The notes under the pieces were generated by a model. The model did not search any database. It was not told the DNA's origin and saw only the letters and a list, made by a program, of their open reading frames with translations. A program made the position numbers and the translations under genes. From assembly GCA_019802505.1 (NCBI GenBank), contig JAFMOC010000393.1:152501-216500 (forward strand): a DNA stretch of 64,000 nucleotides, read 5' to 3'. Below are positions 55,587 to 64,000 of the stretch, piece after piece. The DNA is from Corydoras sp. C115 (lineage: Eukaryota; Chordata; Actinopteri; Siluriformes; Callichthyidae). How positions within the stretch are numbered: position 1 is the first letter of the stretch; each line of letters begins with the position of its first letter.

Positions 55587-56135
55587 ATATATTCATTCAT
55601 TCATTATCTCCCGCTTTATCCTCTATTAGGGTCGTGGGGGGGTTCCCCATGCCCATCCAGGGGAGAACGTTTCAGGCGCTGGGCAGATAGACCCAGGACA
55701 GGGCGCCAATCTATCGCTGGGCACAGACACACTCTATATGGGGCAATTTGAAGAATTCAATTGACTTGATCCATGTTTTTGGACTGTGGCAGGAAACCCG
55801 GAGGAAACCCACGCAGATATGGGGAGAACATGGAAACTCCACCCGAATGGGGATTCGAACCGGGAATCCCTAGCGCTGAGAGGCGAACGTGTTGACCACT
55901 AAACCACCGTGCCGCCCTATTATTAGTCCAAAAACATGGCTCAAGTTCTTGAGTTCTCCAAATTGCCCCATATAGAGTGTGTCTGTGTGAGTGAGTGTGT
56001 GCCCAGCGATGGATTGGCGTCCTGTCCTGGGTGTATCTGCCCAGCGCCCGAGACGTTCTCCCCTGGATGGGCATGGAGAACCCCACCGCGACTCTAATAG
56101 AGGATAAAGCGGGAGATAATGAATGAATGAATATA
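55526..56135. mobile_element. (TA)n and two SINE-A copies, head-to-head
   Basis: (TA)n and GTGTGTGT at 55530-55585; minus copy 55587-55918; plus copy 55925-56135 truncated at AGTCCAAAAACATGG. Confidence 0.9.
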
Positions 56136-56139
56136 TATA

Positions 56140-56619
56140 TAGTTTTTGTGTGAGTGAGTGTTTGCCCTGCAATGAATTAGTACACTGTGGACATACCCTC
56201 CATAATACCATAATTTGGGTTTGTTGTTAGTCTTGCAGACGTTACACAATAGAAAAAATGTGATCCTTCTGTTTCTTAACTGACTCTTTTAATCTGTTCT
56301 TCGAAATTCATGAAGATATTTTTAGACTGTGTTGCACAACATTACGGCAATGTATCAGGAGATATTCCTGCATGACAATTCCGAGCACATTGGCAAAATT
56401 ATGCAAACTGGATGGGCAAGAGATACGACTTCTTTAAAGTATAAAGTTTAAGACGTGAACGCCTTATTCCAAGTAGTGCAGAAGATGCCTCAACAACAAA
56501 AAAACAAAAAAACCACATGCACACACATGCTGTTACAATCTGCTGTGTTTTATATTTAATCATGTATAAATATATAATACGGTCTCTGGGTTCTGGTAAA
56601 GGTCATCATTAATTTAAAG

Positions 56620-56684
<65 letters not shown>

Positions 56685-56980
56685 ATTGTTCATGTGTCAA
56701 ATATCAAGATTCACGTCGCCATTTATTTTTAAAGATATTCAGCTGGGTTACAGCATTACATTGCCATGGGGGTAACCATCCCTTTTAATGAGTCAGCTTG
56801 TTTAGTCACACCTACTACTCAAATGTGCAAGTCTGGAGTTGCCAGGTTCACTTTTTTTCACACCAAATTAATTAAGGAAACCTAAGACCATGCAGGATGT
56901 ACTTATTTGGAGTCTTAAACAGAGGAATGAGACAATGAATAGTTCAAAATGAGTGCAAAACTTTGTGAAAATAGGATTGC
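56140..56980. other. AT-rich single-copy sequence with (GT)n
   Basis: (GT)31 at about 56620-56682. No exon recognised. Confidence 0.6.
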
Positions 56981-56982
56981 AA

Positions 56983-57545
56983 GTTCATTCATTCATTATC
57001 TTCCGCTTTATCCTCTATTAGGGTCACGGGGGGATGCCCATCCAGGGGAGAACGTTTCGGGCGCTGGGCAGATAGACCCAGGACAGGGCGCCAATCTATC
57101 GCTGGGCACACACTCACTCACACACACACTCTACTCTATATGGGGCAATTTGGAGAACTCAAGAACTTGAGCCATGTTTTTGGACTAATAATAGGGCGGC
57201 ACGGTGGTTTAGTGGTCAACACGTTCGCCTCTCAGCGCTAGGGATTCCCGGTTCGAATCCCCATTCGGGTGGAGTTTCCATGTTCTCCCCATATCTGCGT
57301 GGGTTTCCTCCGGGTTTCCTGCCACAGTCCAAAAACATGGATCAAGTCAATTGAATTCTTCAAATTGCCCCATATAGAGTGTGTCTGTGTGAGTGAGTGT
57401 GTGCCCAGCGATGGATTGGCGCCCTGTCCTGGGTGTATCTGCCCAGCGCCTGAAACGTTCTCCCCTGGATGGGCATGGGGAACCCCCCCCCCCCCCCGCG
57501 AACCTAATAGAGGATAAAGAGGAAGATAATGGAAGGATGAATGAA
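56983..57545. mobile_element. Head-to-head SINE-A pair
   Basis: Minus copy 56983-57190 (truncated) and plus copy 57195-57545 (full length; C-run of about 15). Confidence 0.9.
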
Positions 57546-57759
57546 TGATGATAATAATAATAATAGAAATAATAATAATAATAATACAAAACCCCTTGCA
57601 ATCTAAGAATAAATTCTTGTTTTGTACGCTGTGCAATGACAACAAAGCAAGATTTTATCTTAATGGACGTACCAGTATTCATAGTTTTGTTTTTTGACAC
57701 ATCTGCAGTTTGACATCTCAGATACCGGGAAAGACCTTTGATAAAGATCTGGATAAATG

Positions 57760-57792
<33 letters not shown>

Positions 57793-57990
57793 GAAATAAT
57801 AATAATAAAACAAAACCCCTTGCAAAGTCAAAATAAATTCTTGTTTTGTACGCTGTGCAATGACAACAAAGCAAGATTTTATCTTAATGGACGTACCAGT
57901 GTTCATAGTTTTGTTTTTTGACACCTCAGATGCTGGGAAAGTTTCAGATTCTTGTCACAAATTTTGAACTTTGATAAAGATCTGGATCTC
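57545..57990. repeat. Direct tandem duplication, about 224 bp
   Basis: (ATA)n, then ACCCCTTGCAA...TTTTGTACGCTGTGCAATGAC...AAAGATCTGGAT. TTTGTACGCT occurs at 57621 and 57845. The copies differ by indels near GACATCTCAGATACC. Confidence 0.93.
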
Positions 57991-58800
57991 ACCCCGGCAT
58001 TCACGCCACATTTGCCGCTCCACTGTTGTTTTTTTTTTTATTGTTTATTTCATACCAATATATAATTATACCTTTTTTCTGATATTTTATTTGTAGTATG
58101 TATGAATATATGAGTTGATGCACCAAAACAACCATTGTACATCTAATAAACTTTGTACATGGATGTTGTACAAAACTGATTCTGGATTAAATCTGGCAAC
58201 CCTGTTCAAAAAACCCTCATGGTATCTGAAACAACGTCAGCAGAGTTTTAATAGCCAAGCACTTTATAAATAGTTTTTTAGAGTATTCTAAAATCACAAA
58301 GCAACACACAAAGGGTTTGTCAGAGTTCATGGGGAGGTTTCAGATCTAGGTCATGCAGATTTTCTGCTGGAAAACCACAAATACCAATGCTGGGTCCTCT
58401 TCTGTTTTTCGTTCGACATATTTCTAAAGACAAACCTGCATGTCGTTTATTTAAGAAACTATTCATTAAAAGCAAGACGTAAAGCAATAAATATTGGATC
58501 GCTTATACACAACAATATAGATTTAATATATATGAAACCCATAATTCACCCATCACTGATCGTTAAGTGTCCTTTTCTACATTATTATATCACTTTTAGG
58601 TCAGAGTCCTGCAGCTTAGACATATCTGTCTGTCTGTCTATCAAACCCCTGCATCTCAGGACTGCAGAATGTCTCATCTTCTGGTTAACCCACTAGTTTT
58701 AAAAATGCTGTCTCTGTCCAGAATATAGAGACACTACCAATCTATGAATAAAGATTAATAAATTATTTATTTTTTGTTGCATTTAATCAATAGTTTTATG
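57991..58800. other. AT-rich single-copy sequence
   Basis: No exon or repeat recognised. Confidence 0.4.
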
Positions 58801-59510
58801 GTAGTTATATATGTATGCACTAGGGATTCCCGGTTCGAATCCCCATCTGGGTGGAGTTTCCATGTTCTCCCCGTGTCCGCGTGGATTTCCTCCGGGTTCT
58901 CCAGTATGCTCCCACAGCCCAAAAACATGGAACAAGTTAATTGAGTTCTCCAAATTGCCCCATATAGAGTGTGTTTGAGTGAGTGAGTGTGTGCCCAGCG
59001 ATGGATTGGCGTCCTGTCCTGGGTCTATCTGCCCGGCGCCTGAGACTGGATGGGCATGGGGAACCCCACCGCAACCCTAATAGAGTATACAGCGGGTGTT
59101 AATGAATGAAAGGATATATCCCCTGGATGGGCATGGGGAACCCCACCGCAACCCTAATAGAGTATACAGCGGGTGTTAATGAATGAAAGGATATATATGT
59201 ATGCACTAGGGATTCCCGGTTCGAATCCCCATCTGGGTGGAGTTTCCATGTTCTCCCCGTGTCTGCGTGGGTTTCCTCCGGGTTCTCCGGTTTCCTCCCA
59301 CAGTCCAAAAACATGGAACAAGTCAATTGAATTCTCCAAATTGCCCCATAGAGTGTATCTGTCTGAGTGAGTGTGTGCCCAGTGATAGATTGGCGCCCTG
59401 TCCTGGGTGTATCTGCCCAGCGCCCGAAACAATCTCCCCTGGATGGGCATGGGGAACCCCACCGCGACCCTAATAGAGGATAAAGCGGAAGATAATGGAT
59501 GGAATGAATA
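58801..59510 (+). mobile_element. Tandemly duplicated truncated SINE-A
   Basis: ATATATGTATGCACTAGGG precedes the B box at 58808 and again 386 bp later, so the two copies share the same truncation point and flank. Within the first, a 77-bp piece (GGATGGGCATGGGG...GGATATAT) is repeated at 59048 and 59125. Confidence 0.92.
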
Positions 59511-60159
59511 TATGTATGCAGGTATATAAGTATGTGCATAGTTCTGGGTCAATTATCTAATTTGTTGACTGGTGATGTAATGTATTTATGGTTTGTTTAT
59601 AAATGGCAGCATATAATCTGTGCCTTTCAGTCTGCCGTTTGTTTGTGTGTTAAAAGTGTCACAGAAATATATTTTAATTGACTTCAATTGTCATTCCACC
59701 GATGCGTTCAGTCCCCTCGGCTTCCTTTAGCTGCCCCACCAAATTAAAAGCATTGACGTCAACGAATCTCACTCATGTCATTACGTTAGAAGCTTAAACT
59801 CTACTCTGGACTTTCAAGCCATTTCTTGAGAAGGAACACAATATAATGTTTCAGATGAACTGTTGCTTAATAGTTGAACACGCAGAGTTACAGTTGCCTA
59901 CATTTCAACCTTTTGACCTTCCATAATGACTAAAGTTTAATTACTAACACATTTAGCATCCACTTACTTTAGTTTTGTGACGTCACAGCGTGTGAGCCTA
60001 TGGACTGATGGGGTGGTTTCAGTCCTGCTCCTTTGTTGTAAAGTGAATGTTTTGTGTTTAGCCACCATCCCAACTTTTACATAATGTATATTAAAGCAAT
60101 AAGGTGCGAGAGGGCGTGTATTTTTGTGAATAAATCACAGGTGTTGTTAGCCCCTGCTC
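59511..60159. other. AT-rich single-copy sequence
   Basis: No supported feature. Confidence 0.4.
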
Positions 60160-60167
60160 AAGCGGAG

Positions 60168-60370
60168 CGGTAGCTCAGTGGTCAGGGCATTGTGCTATCA
60201 ATCTGAAGGTTGGGGGTTCAAATCCCAGGTCCACTGAAGTTACCAATGTGGCTCCTTGAGCAAGACCCTTAACCCTCATTGCTGCAGGGATGTTGTGATG
60301 AACCCTGTGCTCACCTTGTAAGTCGCTTTGGATAAAAGCATCTGCTAATTGACGTAATGTAAATGTACTA
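60168..60370 (+). mobile_element. SINE-B, full length
   Basis: Perfect A box TAGCTCAGTGG (60171-60181) and B box GGTTCAAATCC (60215-60225). The 3' end holds GCTTTGGATAAAAGC, a 5-bp stem with a GGATA loop as in UnaL2-type LINE/SINE tails, then TGTAAATG. TSD AAGCGGAG at 60160-60167 and 60371-60378. Confidence 0.93.
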
Positions 60371-60375
60371 AAGCG

Positions 60376-60700
60376 GAGTACGGGGGGGGGGGGGGGGGGG
60401 GTTCCCCATGCCCATCCAGGGGAGAACGTTTTGGGCGCTGGGCAGATACACCCAGGACAGGGTGCCAATCTATCGCTGGGCACACATTCACTCACACAGA
60501 CACACTCTATATGGGGCAATTTGGAGAACTCAATTGACATTGATCCACGTTTTTGGACAGTGGGAGGAAACCCGGAGAACCCGGAGGAAACCCACACGGA
60601 CACGGGGAGAACATGGAAACTCCACCCAGATGGGGATTCGAACCGGGAATCCCAAGTGCTGAGAGGAGAACGTGCCAACCACTAAGCCACCGTGCCGCTC
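60376..60700 (-). mobile_element. SINE-A lacking its tail
   Basis: Starts at an expanded G tract (60382-60400) directly after the SINE-B TSD. Head GTGCCGC on the right. Confidence 0.88.
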
Positions 60701-60811
60701 TCATAATTAATTTGAGAATTAATAATTAATTTGTTTTTAATTTACAAACACATTATAATAAAAAAAAAGGTTTGATTCATAAATGCATTTATTGAAAACA
60801 ATGTAATGTAG

Positions 60812-61166
60812 GGCGGCACGGTGGCTTAGTGGTCGGCACGTTCGCCTTTCAGCGCTAAGGATTCCCGGTTCGAATCCCCATCTGGTGGAGTTTCCATGTT
60901 CTCCCCGTGTCCGCGTGGGTTTCCTCCGGGTTCTCCGGTTTCCTCCCACAGCCCAAAAACATGGATCAAGTCAATTGAATTCTCAAAAAAAATTGCCCCA
61001 TAGTGTGAGTGTGTCTGTGTGTGTGAGTGTGTGCCCAGCGATGGATTGGTGCCCTGTCCTGGGTGTATCTGCCCAGCGCCCGAAACGTTCTTCCCTGGAG
61101 GGCCATGGGGAACCCCACCGCGACCCTAATAGAGGATAAAGGGGGAGATAATGAATGAATGAATGA
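60812..61166 (+). mobile_element. SINE-A, full length
   Basis: Perfect 11-bp TSD ATGTAATGTAG (60801-60811 and 61167-61177). Both boxes present. Confidence 0.95.
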
Positions 61167-61177
61167 ATGTAATGTAG

Positions 61178-61505
61178 TCCAGATTTTTAAGGTGAACATG
61201 GATTAGTGAGGTTAAAAAAAGCCATCTAGTGGCCAAATTACAGAACACAGTTTATAAACAACAGCTGCAACAGGTCTCATCAGGAATCAGCTTGCTGTTT
61301 ATATTAATCTGTATTTCCATTTATGGTACATGATTTAAAATAATGGATTGTATATCACACATTGATTCCAATCTGAAGCACTCAGAGAGAGGGGTGCATT
61401 ATTTTCAGATATGTCACGGCTGGACAAACGGCTAAGCCAATCAGATATAAGGACCGGAACTACCTGTTTTATAAAAAATATTAATAAGACTACCATTGTT
61501 ACTCA
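61178..61505. other. AT-rich single-copy sequence
   Basis: No supported feature. Confidence 0.4.
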
Positions 61506-61509
61506 TTTC

Positions 61510-61905
61510 ATTATCACCCCTTTATCCTTTATTTGTGTGTGTGTGTGTATGTGTGTGTGTGTGTGTGTGCCCAGTGATAAATTGGTGCCCTGTCCTGGGT
61601 GTCCTGCCCAGCGCCTGAAAGGTTCTCCCCTGGATGGGCATGGGGAACACCCCCCCTGCGACCCTAGTATAGAATAAAGCAGCAGATAATTGATGGATCC
61701 ACTTAATCCTCTACTAAGGTCGGGAGGGGGGTGTTCCTCATGCCCATCCAAAGGACAATGGGCAGATACACCCAGGACAGGGTGCCAAACCAATGCTGGG
61801 AAACACTCACACATACAAACTATACAGGGGCAATTTAAATATGGGCAGTTCACCTTAAATCCATGTTTTTGGACTGTGGGAGGAAATCGGAGAACCAGGT
61901 AAACT
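61510..61905. mobile_element. Two SINE-A fragments, tail-to-tail
   Basis: Plus fragment 61530-61700 (GTGCCCAGTGATAAATTGG to GCAGATAATTGATGG) and a minus, older-type fragment 61700-61900. Confidence 0.82.
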
Positions 61906-62681
61906 GTTTTACCTTTTTTTTCCATGGCAACTGGATGTTCTATAATAAACAGACTGAGAATAATCGAATTTATAATAAATCAATCAGATAATATTAATAA
62001 TATTTTTTAAACGCTCTGCATTTTTATTAATAATGGATTTGAAAAAAACACATGACTGCACTCAGACCTGTTGTTAAGTTGTTTCATCTAAATCCCCTTG
62101 CGTGCACACAACTTCAACAATGACAACATTCTGCAAATAATTTCTAAATGTTTTAGCTGACTGGAACACGGTAAATACTGTCTGGCGCATCTTTAATAAA
62201 TACTTGAAATAAGAAAGAAATCATGTGATTATTGTTCCCCAGGAGAGCAGAGAGTGTTTTTACGTGCTTGGCCTGTTTGGCTGGTCCAAGTACTCATGCA
62301 TTCCTTCCAGGCAGTGGTAATAGCATGATAATAGCTCGTTTTTCAAGCTATTGTACTACTGCAGTCATTCAATCATTCCGTCTTAGGCTTCAATTTGTGG
62401 TAAACGTGGCAATTACTAAAACCTCATTGTTAAAGCAAACTTGGACGACCAGTTTCTTAAGGTAGTATCACTTCTGTAAAGCTATTAGAAGCCAAGAAGT
62501 CAAAGTGGACTTTATTTTCATCTCAGCTGTAAACAAGCACACACTGAGACATGACGAGGAAACTTAAAGTACACGCTGTGCAAACGCAAATGTAAAGAGG
62601 CATGACACTGCAAAACCGGCTCAAACTCGATAAATAAACACGATAGAACTGTTTAATCAGTATGCCGTATAAGAACAAATA
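61906..62681. other. AT-rich single-copy sequence
   Basis: No exon, RNA gene or repeat recognised. Confidence 0.4.
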
Positions 62682-62742
<61 letters not shown>

Positions 62743-63117
62743 TTAGTGGTTGGCATGTTCTCCTCTCAGCACTAGGGATTCCCGGTTCGAATCCCCATCT
62801 GGGTGGAGTTTCCATGTTCTCCCCGTGTCCGTGTGGGTTTCCTCCGGGTTCTCCGGTTTCCTCCCACAGTCCAAAAACATGGATCAAATCAATTGAATTC
62901 TCCAAATTGCCCCATATAGAGTGTGTCTGTGTGAGTGAGTGTGTGCTCAGTGATAGTTTGGCGTCCTGTCCTGGGTGTATCTGCCCAGCGCCCGAGACGT
63001 TCTCCCCTGGATGGGCATGGGGAACCCCACCGCGACCCTAATAGAGGATAAAGCGGAAGATAATGAATGAATGGGAAAAAATAAATAAATAAAAAAAATA
63101 ATATATATATATATATG
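62682..63117 (+). mobile_element. (TA)n followed by SINE-A
   Basis: (TA)28 at 62682-62738 directly abuts the A box TGGCTTAGTGG (head start lost). The body is complete to GATAATGAATGAATGGG at 63075, followed by AAATAAAT and TA sequence. Confidence 0.9.
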
Positions 63118-63129
63118 CAATTAAATATA

Positions 63130-63467
63130 TTCATTCATTATCTCCCGCTTTATCCTCTATTAGGGTCGCGGTGGGGTTCCCCATGCCCATCTAGGGGAGA
63201 ACGTCTCGGGCGCCGGGCAGATACACCCAGGACAGGGCGCCAATCCATCGCTGGGCACACACTCACTCACACACACACTCTATATGGGGCAATTTTGAGA
63301 ATTGCCCCATCAATTGACTTGATCCATGTTTTTGGACTGTGGGAGGAAACCGGAGAACCCGGAGGAAACCCACGCGGACACGGAAACTCCACCCAGATGG
63401 GGATTCGAACCGGGAATCCCTAGTGCTGAGAGGCGAACGTGCTAAACCACTAAGCCACCGTGCCACC
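63130..63467 (-). mobile_element. SINE-A, full length
   Basis: Perfect 12-bp TSD CAATTAAATATA (63118-63129 and 63468-63479). Tail-to-tail with the preceding plus copy. Confidence 0.95.
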
Positions 63468-63479
63468 CAATTAAATATA

Positions 63480-64000
63480 AATAAATATAAATGTGTTTAT
63501 TCAGCAGTATGCTCAGCAGTGTGTCTGTGTTATTAAGTTGCAGTTGCAGTTACACTTTGCAATGTGTGTCTTGTGTGTAATAATCAGCGTGCTAGGATTT
63601 CAACTGCGTTGTTTTCCTCCCACAGTCCAAAAACATGGATTTGAGCTAAATTGGTTGCTCTAAATTGCCCTCATCCTAATTGCCCCTATGTAAATTGTCT
63701 GTGTCTGTGTGAGTGAGTAATTTTTTGTTACAGTTATAGTTTTTATATATTTACATGCTAATCTCATAACCACTAAGCCTGAAAACCAAAAAATGAATCT
63801 GTTTACTTATAAATAAAATATTCAAATAGTTTAAAGTTATTTGATTTGTAATTATTATATGATTGGTATGAAAATTTATGTAATATCCTTGTGTTTTCTG
63901 TTGTGTTTTCAGGAATTTCTAAAGAGAAATATATTAAAATAGTTTTAATCTATTACTCTTAATTACTACGTGTCTTAAATTCCAGTGCCTACGAACATCA
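63480..64000. other. AT-rich sequence with a SINE-A scrap
   Basis: 63612-63715 (TTTTCCTCCCACAGTCCAAAA...AAATTGCCC) is a plus-strand SINE-A fragment. No other feature. Confidence 0.55.

Noticed and set aside
60168..60240. Functional tRNA gene (A and B boxes present)
   Set aside because: The box spacing and following GAGCAAGACCC body and LINE-like tail identify a SINE. The acceptor stem does not pair as in a tRNA.

Overview
The window is non-coding, repeat-saturated nuclear DNA from a ray-finned (teleost) fish. Four things point there: tRNA-derived SINEs with intact RNA polymerase III A and B boxes, one of them ending in the CTTGTAAGTCGCTTTGGATAA-type tail of fish HpaI/UnaL2-like SINEs; Tc1-like and hAT-like DNA transposons of fish type; long microsatellites; and vertebrate-style gene structure with a GTGAGT donor and a CpG-rich promoter. 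A foldback repeat family resembling ones I know from otophysan fishes (characins, catfishes, knifefishes) suggests that group, but this is inference.

Only one gene segment could be supported: a first coding exon on the minus strand (27307-27360, MNGVAFCLVGIPPRPDGE, then a consensus donor) inside a CpG island at about 27.06-27.79 kb. I recognise it as the amino terminus of ARHGAP23, a Rho GTPase-activating protein. If so, the left 27 kb is inside its first intron and the right 36 kb is upstream sequence. Nearly all other open frames are repeat shadows.

Layout. 0-0.5 kb: hAT element split by a SINE. 0.5-3.3 kb: 20-bp minisatellite with a 0.93-kb higher-order period. 3.6-16.2 kb: SINE clusters, a Tc1 relic, two hAT derivatives and a 3'-end retroelement fragment. 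16.35-18.64 kb: a 2-kb CACT array that grew inside a SINE. 18.7-19.4 kb: TAA, GA and 13-bp arrays. 20.8-21.75 kb: hAT element with a dead BED zinc-finger transposase start. 25.15-27.05 kb: pentanucleotide GTATA-type array next to the promoter. 28-29.2 kb: SINE with a tandemly amplified A-box head, then a GAT-rich array. 29.8-63.5 kb: almost continuous SINE copies.

The dominant element, called SINE-A here, is about 345 bp, has both pol III boxes and a GAAT/GGAT tail, and is present as roughly 85-90 segments (about a third or more of the window by eye). Many copies have 9-15 bp target-site duplications (TSDs) that can be read directly. Besides inserting, SINE-A acts as a substrate for rearrangement: SINE-in-SINE nesting, a unique 0.3-kb block copied from one SINE-flanked site into another SINE, direct and inverted duplications with SINE breakpoints, internal inversions, and expansion of SINE-internal CACT, G and tail tracts into arrays. 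SINE boundaries are accurate to a few bases where a TSD is quoted and to about 10-20 bases otherwise. All family names rest on recognition, not on a database search.
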